A DNA stretch of 64,000 bases from Streptomyces sp. S4.7 (GCF_010384365.1 NZ_CP048397.1:3968001-4032000); one strand, 5' to 3'; shown: positions 41,434-51,097, numbered from the stretch's first letter. Numbers and translations: made by a program. Notes: a model not told the origin generated them from the letters alone.

Positions 41434-41870
41434 TTCGCCTCCGGTGCCACGTACTGGCCATAGCGCAGGACGCTGTCGAGGAAGCTTTGGGCGGTGCCGT
41501 CGTCCACGGTCACGAAGTTGGTCCCGGCGGACTTGAGCCGGGTGGCGAGAGCCGCGAAGAGTGCTATGGAATCCTGGAACTGGTCGTCGGCGAAGCGGCT
41601 GAAGCGCTCGACCTGTGCGGCTACATCGCTGTGTGTCCTGGGTTCCCGGGCCATGGTGCTCAGGTCTCCGTCAGGTCTGCCTTCGTAGAGGAAGCCCGCG
41701 ATTTCGATGAGCAGATTGGCATTGCCGTTGATCGAAGCAGTGTTGTAGTCCAGGGTCCCAGTGGCGGTAGTGCCGCCAGGATCCGCTGGCAGTTGATTGA
41801 GCTGCATACCGGCGGACCGGCGTGCCAGCGCCTCGGCTTTGAGCTCGGCCCACTCCTCGTCGAACGTCAT
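41430..41870 (-). CDS. Small helical partner protein of the lysozyme-domain protein
   Basis: A 146-residue soluble protein, with helices around DEEWAELKAEALARRS and VERFSRFADDQFQDSIALFA. It lacks a canonical WXG motif but has the size and helix-turn-helix hairpin character of type VII chaperones or co-secreted partners. Its ATG start at 41870 opens an operon of three genes, and the stop overlaps the next ATG by 4 nt. The function is unknown. The 267 bp between it and the divergent kinase gene hold no recognised gene and presumably the promoters of both. Confidence 0.6.
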   Translation of the reverse strand: MTFDEEWAELKAEALARRSAGMQLNQLPADPGGTTATGTLDYNTASINGNANLLIEIAGFLYEGRPDGDLSTMAREPRTHSDVAAQVERFSRFADDQFQDSIALFAALATRLKSAGTNFVTVDDGTAQSFLDSVLRYGQYVAPEAK

Positions 41871-42137
41871 ACGTCCCCCATCAGCGACGACCTCACCTCA
41901 CGAGCAGTGGATGATGCTACCGAAAGGGCAGTTGGGGGCACCGGGGTGTCAACTCGCGGCATGTCGAGGGGAGTTCTGAAGGCCCTGGGCGTGCGACCGG
42001 GAAGAGGTTGCCCGAGCCACGCCCCATTCCGTCACCGCTGGACTACGCATCGCGATGTCGAGAGACTCGTCTCCCAGTCACGTCAGGGTGACGCCAACGT
42101 CGCATCGGTGTCACGCACATGCACACACGGGGGCAAC

Positions 42138-43724
42138 GTGCCACAGCAGCCGATCGCCGGTCGTTACGAACTCCTGGAGGAGCTCAGCAACGGCGGCATG
42201 GGGGACGTGTGGCGCGGCTACGACGCCGTACTCGACCGACCGGTGGCCGTGAAGAAGATCCGGCAGCAGGCGGTCGTCGGCTCTCCGCAGATCGCCGAGG
42301 AGTTCGCCAAGCGGTTCCGTCGCGAAGCCCGCATCACCGCGCGGATCCAGCACCCCGGTGTGCCTCAGGTGTACGACGCGGTTCTCGACGACACGCACGA
42401 GCGGCTGTTCCTGGTGATGGAGTTGGTCGACGGGGTTCCGTTGTCCACGTACATCAACCCCGAGCGACCTCTGCCGGTCAGCTGGGCGGCAGCCGTGGCG
42501 GCGCAGGTCTCCACCGTGCTCTCATACGCGCACGACGTGCCGGTGATCCACCGCGATCTCAAGCCGGGCAACATCCTCGTCGCGCGCGACGGGACGGTGA
42601 AGGTTCTCGACTTCGGCATCGCCGCCATGTTGCGGACCGATGTCACCAAACTGACGGCGACGGGCAGCCCCATCGGCACGTACCAGTACATGGCGCCCGA
42701 GCAGGTACGCGGCGGGCGGACCACACCGCAGACCGACCTGTACGCCCTGGGTTGTGTCCTGCACGAACTACTGAGCGGTCGCCTGCTGTTCACGGCGGAC
42801 AGCGAGTACATGGTGATGCATCAGCACGTCAACGCCGCCCCCACACCGTTGCGCGCCCTGCGCCCCGACGTGCCGAGCGCTCTGGAAGAACTCGTCCTGC
42901 ATCTGCTGCTGAAGGCGCCCGAGTCACGGCCGGCCGATGTGCAGGAGGTCTACGAGCGGCTGCGGCCGTTCCTGCCGTCGCCTGGTGAGCAGGCCGTCCC
43001 GGGTGAAGGCGGCCCGGACGGGGCGCCCGACCCGACCGGGATCTTCCGCCGCCCGTACGCACCGCGCGCCCGCGCCGCGCAGGGTGGGGCGACGCCCGCC
43101 GTCGGCGTGAACGCCGCTCAGGCCGCTCCTGTCCCCGTCCCCGCTCAGCTGAGTGAGGAGATCAGGGACGCGTACGCCCACTCCGACGCCCTGCTTGAGG
43201 AATGGCGGTTCGGGCAGGCCGTCGAAGTGCTGAGCGAGATCATTGAGCCCGCGGCGCGTGCTCTCGGCACGGACAACCCGAAGGTCTTGGAGTTGCGCAT
43301 GCGGCGGGCGGCTGTTCGCCTGCTCGGCGGCGACTATCGTGCCGCGCTGCCCGAGTTCGACGCCCTCGCCGACGCCTTCGCGCGGACCGGTGGACCCACG
43401 GGCGAGCGGGCACGCGCCTGCCGGGCCCAGGCCGCCCGCTGCCGCGCCGAACTCGGCCATGTCACGGAGGCGTTGGGGGCTCTACGCGGCGTACTCGATG
43501 TCGTCCGGGCCGTCGACGGTGACGTGAGTGAGGAAGCCGTCGAACTCCGGCGGGACATTGGAATGTTGCTGTTGGCCCAGGGACTTGCCACCGAGGCCGA
43601 CCTGGTCCTCGGACCGCTCCACAACGACTTGGTCCTGGTGTTCGGCCCGGCTGACGAAATGACCGAAGAAGTAGCCGAAGCACTTGCCGTGATTCGCCTG
43701 GACCTTGACGGAAACGCCACTTGA
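42138..43724 (+). CDS. Serine/threonine protein kinase with a TPR-like C-terminal region
   Basis: A 528-residue cytosolic Pkn2-type kinase. Residues about 8-270 hold the kinase domain: glycine loop LSNGGMGDVWRG, VAVKKI lysine, catalytic VIHRDLKPGNILV, DFGIA and GTYQYMAPEQ. A Pro/Ala linker follows, then helical repeats from about residue 340 to the end (EEWRFGQAVEVLSEIIEPAA, AVRLLGGDYRAALPEFDALA). No transmembrane segment or PASTA repeats are present. GTG 42138 is chosen because kinase similarity starts there. It is 37 bp upstream of the helicase gene, so the pair likely works together. Confidence 0.9.
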   Translation: MPQQPIAGRYELLEELSNGGMGDVWRGYDAVLDRPVAVKKIRQQAVVGSPQIAEEFAKRFRREARITARIQHPGVPQVYDAVLDDTHERLFLVMELVDGVPLSTYINPERPLPVSWAAAVAAQVSTVLSYAHDVPVIHRDLKPGNILVARDGTVKVLDFGIAAMLRTDVTKLTATGSPIGTYQYMAPEQVRGGRTTPQTDLYALGCVLHELLSGRLLFTADSEYMVMHQHVNAAPTPLRALRPDVPSALEELVLHLLLKAPESRPADVQEVYERLRPFLPSPGEQAVPGEGGPDGAPDPTGIFRRPYAPRARAAQGGATPAVGVNAAQAAPVPVPAQLSEEIRDAYAHSDALLEEWRFGQAVEVLSEIIEPAARALGTDNPKVLELRMRRAAVRLLGGDYRAALPEFDALADAFARTGGPTGERARACRAQAARCRAELGHVTEALGALRGVLDVVRAVDGDVSEEAVELRRDIGMLLLAQGLATEADLVLGPLHNDLVLVFGPADEMTEEVAEALAVIRLDLDGNAT

Positions 43725-43761
43725 GCCTGCGTTTGGCGCAGGGAGGAGAGAACAGCCCACC

Positions 43762-45900
43762 ATGCCGCACCTTGCCTTCGACATCGGTTTCTGCGCACAG
43801 CTCGCCAAGCTTCAAGGCACCGTCAAACAAGGCGTGTTCGATGCCTGGGAGAAGTTCGAGCGGCTGACCCTGGACGAGTTGTTCAAGGACCCAGGGCTGA
43901 GGCTGGAGACGCTGAAGAGTGCGCGCGATCGGCATATCCGGACGATTCGGATCGATCAGGGAACGCGGGGAGTCGTCCTCGCGCCCGACAGCGGCGACAC
44001 CTACGTACTTCTCCGGGTGATGCCACACGACAAGGCGATCGACTGGGCGATCAAGCAGAAGGCGAGTATCAACACGGTCACCCGTGCCGTCGAGATCCGT
44101 GACATCGCCATGCTCGACGAGCTGACGCCCGCCTACGAGCGCATCGCCCCCGACGCGGACCGGCGGTTGTTCGCCAAGGTCTCCGACGGGGACCTGGCGG
44201 CACTCGGGATCGACGACACCACCCTGCGGCAGGCTCGTGTTCTCACCGATGTCGAACAGTTGGAGGTCTTCGCGCCCTACTTCCCTCAGGACCAGCGCGA
44301 GGTTCTTGAGTACTTGGCCGCAGGCTTCACGGTGGAGGAGGTGTGGCGTGACGTCGTCTCCGTCAGTCTTTCGACGACCGCGCCGTCCGACGAGCCTGTG
44401 GACACCGCGGACTTCGCCACCGCGATCCACCGCACTCGCACCCGTATCGCTCTCGTCACCGGGTCCGAGGAACTGCGCGACATCCTGGACAAGCCCTTTG
44501 CCGCCTGGCGGGTCTTCCTTCACCCCTCACAGCACAAGGTCGCCTACCGGGCGTCCTACTCCGGGCCCGCCCAGGTCACCGGCGGCCCCGGTACGGGCAA
44601 GACGGTCGTTGCCCTCCACCGCGTACGGCATCTGCTCGGGCATCTGCGCGACGGTGATCGCATTCTGTTGACGACCTACACCAACGCACTCGTCGGTGCA
44701 CTGCGCAGTGGCCTCGCGGCTCTGATCGAGGACGAGGGGCTCCGGGACCGGGTGGACATCATGACCGTGGACGCGTTCGCGGGCCGGGTCGTGTCCACCT
44801 CGCGTCGGCCACTTCGCGGCGGGGAGGAGGAATCTCGTTGGGCGGAGGCTGCCGAGGCCGTCGGGTTCGCCGGCACCGCGCAGTTCCTCACCCAGGAGTA
44901 CAAGCATGTCATCCTCGCGCAGCACCTGCGCTCTCAGGAGGAATACCAGGCCTGCGAGCGCAGGGGGCGCGGCAGCGCCCTGCCGGCCTCGGCACGTGCG
45001 TCGGTTTGGCGCACCGTCGAGGAGTTCACCGGGCGGCTCGCCGCTGATGGACTACGCACCTATCTCGGTACCTGTGCCGAGGCCGCCGATCAGCTGGAGT
45101 CGGACGGCCCCCGTTACCGGCATGTGGTTGTCGACGAGGCGCAGGACCTGCATCCCGCGCAGTGGCGCCTGCTGCGGGCGGCTGTCCCGGCCCGTCCCGA
45201 CGATCTCTTCATCGCGGGCGACCCCCACCAGCGCATCTACGACTCGAAGGTGTCTCTGAAGACTGTCGGGATCAAGGTCGCGGGCCGGTCGACGAAGATG
45301 CGTAAGAACTACCGCTCCACGCACGAGATCCTCAGTTGGTCCACCGCCCTCCTCGTGGGCCGCCCGTTCGCACAGCTGGCGGACGATGCCCGGAACGAGA
45401 CGCTGATCGGTTACCGTTCCGCGCTGCACGGCAGCGGTCCGGACGTGTATGCCGCAGCGTCGGAGGACGCCGAGTTCGACGCGTTGGTGGAGCGTGTCCG
45501 CCGTTGGCTCGACGACGGGGTCGCACCTGGTGACATCGGCGTGAGCGCACGCTTCAACAAGACGTGCGACCGGGCCGCCGAGCGACTGCGTGCCACGGGT
45601 GTCGCTGTCGTACGGCCGCGCGGACATGCCTCAGAAGACACCGACGCCGTCCGGATCGGCACCATGCACTCCTTCAAGGGACTGGAATTCCGTTGCGTCG
45701 CGGTCATCGGGACGCACGACGGGGCAATGCCGTATCCGGGGGCGATCACTCCGGTCGAGCTGGACAGGCTTCAGCATGAGGCTGATGTGACGGCCGAACG
45801 CTGTCTGCTTTTCGTGGCGTGCACTCGAGCCCGGGACGGGCTGTACGTGTCGTGGTCGGGGACACCGAGTCCGTTTCTGAGCGAGGCAGGCGCTGCCTGA
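43762..45900 (+). CDS. Superfamily I (UvrD/Rep-like) helicase with an N-terminal RelE-like domain
   Basis: A 712-residue protein. Residues about 1-110 resemble a RelE/ParE-type fold: KSARDRHIRTIRIDQGTRGV and VLLRVMPHDKAIDWA. The helicase follows with Walker A VTGGPGTGKTVVALHR, DEAQ box VVDEAQDLHPAQWRLL, IAGDPHQRIYDS, RKNYRSTHEIL and the late motifs IGTMHSFKGLEFRCV and LLFVACTRARDGLYVSWSG. ATG 43762 with GGAGGAGAG upstream is the best start. RelE-fused helicases recur in bacterial genomes and their role is unsettled. The kinase gene just upstream is in the same direction. Confidence 0.88.
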   Translation: MPHLAFDIGFCAQLAKLQGTVKQGVFDAWEKFERLTLDELFKDPGLRLETLKSARDRHIRTIRIDQGTRGVVLAPDSGDTYVLLRVMPHDKAIDWAIKQKASINTVTRAVEIRDIAMLDELTPAYERIAPDADRRLFAKVSDGDLAALGIDDTTLRQARVLTDVEQLEVFAPYFPQDQREVLEYLAAGFTVEEVWRDVVSVSLSTTAPSDEPVDTADFATAIHRTRTRIALVTGSEELRDILDKPFAAWRVFLHPSQHKVAYRASYSGPAQVTGGPGTGKTVVALHRVRHLLGHLRDGDRILLTTYTNALVGALRSGLAALIEDEGLRDRVDIMTVDAFAGRVVSTSRRPLRGGEEESRWAEAAEAVGFAGTAQFLTQEYKHVILAQHLRSQEEYQACERRGRGSALPASARASVWRTVEEFTGRLAADGLRTYLGTCAEAADQLESDGPRYRHVVVDEAQDLHPAQWRLLRAAVPARPDDLFIAGDPHQRIYDSKVSLKTVGIKVAGRSTKMRKNYRSTHEILSWSTALLVGRPFAQLADDARNETLIGYRSALHGSGPDVYAAASEDAEFDALVERVRRWLDDGVAPGDIGVSARFNKTCDRAAERLRATGVAVVRPRGHASEDTDAVRIGTMHSFKGLEFRCVAVIGTHDGAMPYPGAITPVELDRLQHEADVTAERCLLFVACTRARDGLYVSWSGTPSPFLSEAGAA

Positions 45901-46025
45901 GGTTCTGCCGAGCACCGCGAAGTGGTGCTTTCGCTCTCTGAGTCAGGCCAGGTGGGGATACCCCCACCTCCTGGATGCCTGCCTGCCGCATGGGAAACAG
46001 CCGCCCGCTCAACAACCCTTGCACC

Positions 46026-47540
46026 ATGACGACTTACCGGAACAACAGCCGAAAGACACTCCTCCTCGCCCTCTCCGCCGCCGTCGTGGCCGGGTCGCTG
46101 GCCGTCGCCGGGCCCGTCGGGGGCGCGCGGGCCGTCGAGGGTGGGGGCGGGCTGGAGTGGGAGCCGTGCGCGCGGGCCGGGGGGCCCGCCGGGCAGGAGT
46201 GCGCGGAGTTGGAGGTGCCGCTGGACTACGGGAAGCCCGGCGGGCGGCAGTTGACGCTCGCCGTCTCGCGGGTGCGGAGCGAGGAGCCGCAGGCGCGGCG
46301 CGGGACGCTGCTGTTCATCCCCGGCGGGCCCGGCGGGTCCGGGGTGCAGGCGCTGACCAGAAAGGGGAACGCGCTGCTGGGAGAGCTGGACGGCGCGTAC
46401 GACGTCGTGAGCTTCGATCCGCGCGGGGTCGGCGGCAGCACGACGGCGAGTTGCGGGCTCGACGCGGACGACCGGTACCTGGCGAAGCTGCGGTCGTGGC
46501 CCGGCGCCGACGGGCGGATCGGCGAGAACGTGGCCCGCTCGCGCCGCACCGCCGAGGCGTGCGACGAGAACGGGGGCGCGGTGCTGCGGAGCTTCACCTC
46601 CGCCAACGAGGTGCGGGACATCGAGCGGTTCCGGCAGGCGCTGGGGGAGGAGAAGCTGTCGGCGTGGGGGACCTCGTACGGCACGTACATCGGTGCCGTG
46701 TACGCGCAGAAGTACCCGGAGAGGACCGACCGCTGGGTGCTGGACAGCAGCGGTGACCCGGACCCGACGCGTGTCGAGCGGGGCTGGATGGCCAACACGT
46801 CCAGGGCCGTGGAGGACCGCTTCCCCGACTTCGCCGCCTGGGCCGCCGATCCGGACCGGGACGGCGAAGGGCTGCGGCTGGCCGAACGGCCCGAGGACGT
46901 AAGGCCGTTGTTCATCGCGCTCGCGGCCCAACTGGACCGTGAGCCCAAGGAGTCGACCACCGAGGGCAATCCGCTGACCGGCGCCATGCTGCGGCAGGCG
47001 TTCCTGAACGGCCTCTACGGCGACTCGGTCTTCCCTCAGCTCGCCCGGCTCGTCCTGGCGGCCCAGGACCCGGCCGCCAGGCCCGTCCTGTCCCCGGACC
47101 TCGCCCAGCCGCTGCGCGACGAGGACGCGTCGGTCACGATCGCAGTGATCTGCAACGACGTGCGCTGGCCGGCCTCCGTGGGCGGATACGCGCGGGCCAC
47201 GAAGGAGGACCGGGCCCGTTATCCGCTCACCGCGGGCATGCCCGGGAACATCCTGCCCTGCGCCTTCTGGAAGAACGGCCCGGCGGAGAAGCCGACCCGG
47301 ATCACGGACCGGGGCCCGTCCAACATCCTGATGATCCAGAGCCTGCGGGACCCGTCCACCCCCTACTTCGGCGCTCTGAAGATGCGTGAGGCGCTGGGCG
47401 ACCGCGCCAGGCTCGTCACCGTGGACCAGGGCGGCCACGGCATGTACCTGGCCAACGGCAACGCGTGCGGCGACAGCTTGGTCACCGCGTTCCTGACGAC
47501 GGGCGAGCGCCCGGAGCGGGACGTGTACTGCGCGAGCTGA
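46026..47540 (+). CDS. Secreted alpha/beta-hydrolase, S33 tripeptidyl aminopeptidase-like
   Basis: A 504-residue exported enzyme. A signal peptide with KTLLLALSAAVVAGSLAVAG is followed by an S33 peptidase: FIPGGPGGSGVQAL (oxyanion region), nucleophile serine in AWGTSYGTYIGAVYA, aspartate in MIQSLRDPSTPYFG and histidine in DQGGHGMYL. C-terminal cysteines (NACGDS, VYCAS) suggest disulfides, as in Streptomyces tripeptidyl aminopeptidases that trim secreted proteins. ATG 46026 is chosen because it gives the signal sequence. The gene converges on the TerD-CAP gene with 26 bp between the stops. Confidence 0.9.
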   Translation: MTTYRNNSRKTLLLALSAAVVAGSLAVAGPVGGARAVEGGGGLEWEPCARAGGPAGQECAELEVPLDYGKPGGRQLTLAVSRVRSEEPQARRGTLLFIPGGPGGSGVQALTRKGNALLGELDGAYDVVSFDPRGVGGSTTASCGLDADDRYLAKLRSWPGADGRIGENVARSRRTAEACDENGGAVLRSFTSANEVRDIERFRQALGEEKLSAWGTSYGTYIGAVYAQKYPERTDRWVLDSSGDPDPTRVERGWMANTSRAVEDRFPDFAAWAADPDRDGEGLRLAERPEDVRPLFIALAAQLDREPKESTTEGNPLTGAMLRQAFLNGLYGDSVFPQLARLVLAAQDPAARPVLSPDLAQPLRDEDASVTIAVICNDVRWPASVGGYARATKEDRARYPLTAGMPGNILPCAFWKNGPAEKPTRITDRGPSNILMIQSLRDPSTPYFGALKMREALGDRARLVTVDQGGHGMYLANGNACGDSLVTAFLTTGERPERDVYCAS

Positions 47541-47566
47541 GCCGTTCCGCCGTCTTCGGGGACTTC

Positions 47567-48865
47567 CTACCCCGACATGCCGAACAGCTGGGTCCAGTAC
47601 GTACCGGCCTCACCGCCGCCGTGGAAGCCGATGCCTATGTGGGTGAAGTCCGGCTTCAGGATGTTGGCGCGGTGTCCGGGGCTGTCCATCCAGCCCCGGA
47701 CCACCTCGGCGGCCGAGCGCTGACCGCACGCGATGTTCTCGCCTGTGCCGCGGTGTGTGCAGCCGGCGGCGGCGGCCCGGTCCCAGGGCTGCCGCCCGTC
47801 CGGGCTCGTGTGCGAGTAGAAGCCCCGCGCGACCATCTCGTCGCTGTGCGCCTGCGCCGCCGTCGTCAGCCGGGGGTCGTCGGACAGGGGGCGCAGGCGG
47901 GCGGCCGTACGCTCCGCGTTCGTGAGCGCCACGACGTCGGAGGCGACGGACGCCAGGCCGTGCGGGGTCAGCGGGCGGGCCCACACCGCCGTCCAGAAGA
48001 TGTCCCCGCCGGGGGCCCGCGCCCGGCCGACGCCGACCTGCGAGAGGGCCGGGTCGCGGACCGTACGGCCCATGCGCGCGTCGGTCAGGCAGTACGCGAG
48101 GAGGTCCGCCTCCGTACGAGGACCGGAGACCAACTGCTCGGCGACGGTCAGATACGTGTACCCCTGGGCCGTGATCCGCTGAAAGAGGGACGCACCCGAC
48201 CGGGGCGCGGCCCCGAGCCGGCCCTCGGCCGCCATGCCGGCGCAGTGCGCCTGCGCGGCCGCCGTGAGACGGGCGTCGGCGGAAACGGGCGGCGCACCGG
48301 AGCGTGAGCGCTCGGCGTTGACGAGAGCGACCACCCCGTCGCCGGGGACCGTGGGGGTGGAGACGGCGGGCGGGGCGCTGTCCTCGGCCACCTCGATGCC
48401 GAAGTCACGCGCGACCCCGGCCAGCCCGTCCGCGTACCCCTGCCCCAGCGCCCGCAGCTTCCACCCGCCGCCCCGGCGGTAGATCTCCGCGAGCAGCAGG
48501 ACGCTCTCGTGCGCCGGGCGTGGCGGGGTGAACCGGGCGAGGGACGGGCCCGGTTTGTCCGCTCGTGTCACCGACAGCGTGGGCGCGGGCAGCCCGCCCA
48601 GCGGGACGGACGGGTCGGCCGCGCTCACGACCACCGTGACCCCGCTCGCCCCGGCACGCAGCCGCCCCACGTCCACCGTGACCGTGTCGCCCCGCAGTCG
48701 GGCGCCGGGCGCCGACGGCTGGTTGTAGAAGACGAAGTCCCCGTCGCCGGACACCTTTCCGTCGTCGCCGGTGATCAGGACGGACAGATCGAAGGGGCCC
48801 GGCACCCGGATCGCGAGGACACCGCCGGGCAGGAACACGTTTCCGCCCGGGACCAGGTCGAGCAT
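47567..48865 (-). CDS. TerD-domain protein fused to two CAP/SCP domains
   Basis: A 432-residue protein of unusual build. Residues 1-170 are a TerD-like stress domain (LVPGGNVFLPGGVLAIRV, DFVFYNQPSAPG, VLLLAEIYRRGGGWKLRALG), with calcium-binding loops likely. From about residue 185 come two CAP/SCP1 domains, VVALVNAERSRSGAPPVSAD and VVALTNAERTAARLRPLSDD; the second has the conserved HTSPDGRQPW, GENIACG and HRANILKPDFTHIGIGF. There is no signal peptide, although free CAP proteins are usually secreted. ATG 48865 begins the TerD fold. It is divergent from the frameshifted methyltransferase. Confidence 0.85.
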   Translation of the reverse strand: MLDLVPGGNVFLPGGVLAIRVPGPFDLSVLITGDDGKVSGDGDFVFYNQPSAPGARLRGDTVTVDVGRLRAGASGVTVVVSAADPSVPLGGLPAPTLSVTRADKPGPSLARFTPPRPAHESVLLLAEIYRRGGGWKLRALGQGYADGLAGVARDFGIEVAEDSAPPAVSTPTVPGDGVVALVNAERSRSGAPPVSADARLTAAAQAHCAGMAAEGRLGAAPRSGASLFQRITAQGYTYLTVAEQLVSGPRTEADLLAYCLTDARMGRTVRDPALSQVGVGRARAPGGDIFWTAVWARPLTPHGLASVASDVVALTNAERTAARLRPLSDDPRLTTAAQAHSDEMVARGFYSHTSPDGRQPWDRAAAAGCTHRGTGENIACGQRSAAEVVRGWMDSPGHRANILKPDFTHIGIGFHGGGEAGTYWTQLFGMSG

Positions 48866-49110
48866 CGCGCGCCCCCCTCTCTTCGTTCCGGCTGTCCGAC
48901 TGTCCGTTCCGGCCGTCTGATCCGGCCGTCTGATCCAGCTCCGCGTCCCGGACGGTCGACCGTAGAACGCCGTGCGCGAGCGCCGGGGTTCCCGCCCCGT
49001 CCGTCGTGGCCATCTCTCGCCATTTCGCGCGCTCCGGGAACTCGGGCCCGCCACGCCGCGACAACTCACAAGGACCGGCAAGTGCGGGGACGGACTACCT
49101 GGAGGCCGAC

Positions 49111-49146
49111 GTGCCGAGCGATGTGCCGAGCGACGTGCCGAGCGAT
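49111..49146 (+). repeat. Three 12-bp tandem repeats at the start of the methyltransferase gene
   Basis: GTGCCGAGCGAT/C is repeated three times, encoding VPSD three times. Each unit carries an in-frame GTG behind the same GGAGG site region, so the true start is one of three and copy number would change the spacing to the ribosome site. Confidence 0.85.
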
Positions 49147-49921
49147 TCGACCCGTGACGTGCCGGGCGAGGCGACGGGCGGCGACTGGTACGACGACGAC
49201 AGCCTGTGGGTCGACTTCGCCCCCGCCATGTTCTCCGGCGCCCGCGCCGAGACCGTCGCCGAGCTGGTCCGGTCGGCCCCGCTGCTGGACTTCCCGCCCG
49301 GCTCCCGGGTCCTCGACCTGTGCTGCGGCCCCGGCCTCTTCCTCGTCCCCCTGGCGGCGCGCGGCCACCACGTGACCGGCGTCGACCTGAGCCCGGCCAT
49401 GCTGGAGCGCGCCGAAGCGGCCTGCCGGGAGGCGGCGGCGGACGTCCGGCTCGTACGCGAGGACATGCTCACGTACGCGGCCCCCCGAGAGCTACGACGT
49501 GATCCTCAACGTCTTCACGTCCTTCGGTTACTTCGAGAACGCGGACGACAACGCCCAGGTCCTGCGCAACGCGTGGCGGAGCCTCTCCCCCGGCGGCAGG
49601 CTGCTGGTCGACGTCATGGGCAAGGAGGTGCTCGCGGGCTGGATCGGCCGTCCACAGGCTGTGGATCTGCCGGACGGTTCGTACATCGTCCAGCGCGACA
49701 CCGTCCTGGACAGCTGGCGCAGGCTCCGCACCGACTGGACGCTCGTCCGCGGGGAGACCGCCCGCACCGCGTCCATCAGGTCGTTCCTCTACAGCGCCGC
49801 CGAACTGCACGACCTGTCCGTGGCCTCCGGGTTCGGGGACGTCGAGTGCTTCGGGGACTTCGACGGCGACCCCTGCGACCAGAGTTCGCGCCGGCTGATC
49901 GTCCGGGGCCTGAAGAAGTGA
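49111..49921 (+). pseudogene. Class I SAM-dependent methyltransferase, frameshifted
   Basis: From GTG 49111 (GGAGG 5 nt upstream) the frame encodes VDFAPAMFSGARAETVAELV and SAM motif VLDLCCGPGLFLVPLAARG, ending EDMLTYAAP. At a run of six C at 49481-49486 it leaves the family frame; the second half resumes one frame over from 49490 as ESYDVILNVFTSFGYFEN and continues through GGRLLVDVMGKEVLAG to GLKK at 49921. Five Cs instead of six would restore a normal protein of about 270 residues. A sequencing error is as likely as real decay. The two halves together are a conventional, complete enzyme. Confidence 0.85.
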
Positions 49922-50020
49922 CGCCGGGCGACAACCGCGTACGGGGCCCGCCCCCCGGCCGCGCACCCCGTCACCCCCGTCCGTACGCCACGCTCCACAG
50001 TTCTGGAGGACCCGTACGCC

Positions 50021-51097
50021 ATGCCCCGGCTCAGCCCCGCCACCCCCCAGCTCTCGGTCCCCGTGCACGACCACATCACCGACGCCATGAAAGCCCCGGC
50101 CTTCCTCCGGCTCTCGGGAAATGTGGTGCTGGCCCGCTTCGAGACCATGAAGGTGTACGCGGCGCTCGGCGCCGTACGCGCGCTGCTCGAACGCGGCCGG
50201 GTCGTGCCCGGTCAGACCCTCGTGGACAGTTCGAGCGGCATCTACGCCCTCGCGCTCGCGATGGCCTGCCACCGGTACGGTCTGCGCTGCCACATCGTGG
50301 CCTCGACCACCGTGGACGCCACGATGCGCGCCCAGTTGGAGGTACTCGGCGCCACCGTCGACCAGATGCCGCCCTCGCGGAGCCTGCGGCTCGACCAGGA
50401 GCGGCGTGTCCGGCACGTGCGCCAACTCCTCGCCGACCGTCCGGACTTCCACTGGATGCGGCAGTACCACGACGGGGTGCACCACACCGGCTACCGAGAG
50501 CTGGCCGACCTGGCCGCCGCCGCCCTGCCCGGGGAGGACCTGACCGTCGTGGGCACCGTCGGCACCGGCGCGTCGACCGGTGGGCTCACGCGGGCGCTGC
50601 GCGCGGACGGCCGTACGGTACGGCTGGTGGGCATCCAGCCCTTCGGCAGTGTGACGTTCGGCAGCGAGGGCTTCAGCGACCCGGAAGCGATCATCGCGGG
50701 CATCGGCAGCTCCATCCCCTTCGGGAACGTGCGGCACGAGTTGTACGACACCATGCACTGGCTCGACTTCCGGCACGCCATGGCCGGTTCGGTGGCACTG
50801 CTGAGGCAGCACGCGGTGTTCGCGGGGCTGTCCACGGGCGCCGCGCACCTCGTCGCCGGCTGGGAGGCGGCCCGCGATCCGCGCCGTACGCATCTGGTCC
50901 TCGGCGCCGACACCGGACACCGTTACGCGGAGCGGGTGTTCGCGCGGCACGCCGAGGCGTCCGACCCGAGCGCCCTGCGTCCCGAGCGCATCGACGAACT
51001 CGCCGAACTTCGCCCGCCCTGGGCCGTGTTGGAGTGGGCGGGCCGGCCCGCGCCGCCCGCCGCGGTCGTCACGCCCGAGAGTGAGGCCGTCCGATGA
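50021..51097 (+). CDS. PLP-dependent cysteine-synthase-like enzyme (fold type II)
   Basis: A 358-residue fold type II enzyme. The Schiff-base lysine is K44 in VLARFETMKVYAALGAV; the substrate asparagine region is replaced by VDSSSGIYALALAMACHRYG, and the phosphate loop is VGTVGTGASTGGLTRAL. This family resembles SbnA, which makes a 2,3-diaminopropionate precursor from O-phosphoserine and glutamate, more than true cysteine synthases. The ATGA overlap with the following ATP-grasp fragment shows it once headed a biosynthetic operon (PLP enzyme, ATP-grasp ligase, exporter). The partner genes are broken, so its present role is uncertain. Confidence 0.8.
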   Translation: MPRLSPATPQLSVPVHDHITDAMKAPAFLRLSGNVVLARFETMKVYAALGAVRALLERGRVVPGQTLVDSSSGIYALALAMACHRYGLRCHIVASTTVDATMRAQLEVLGATVDQMPPSRSLRLDQERRVRHVRQLLADRPDFHWMRQYHDGVHHTGYRELADLAAAALPGEDLTVVGTVGTGASTGGLTRALRADGRTVRLVGIQPFGSVTFGSEGFSDPEAIIAGIGSSIPFGNVRHELYDTMHWLDFRHAMAGSVALLRQHAVFAGLSTGAAHLVAGWEAARDPRRTHLVLGADTGHRYAERVFARHAEASDPSALRPERIDELAELRPPWAVLEWAGRPAPPAAVVTPESEAVR

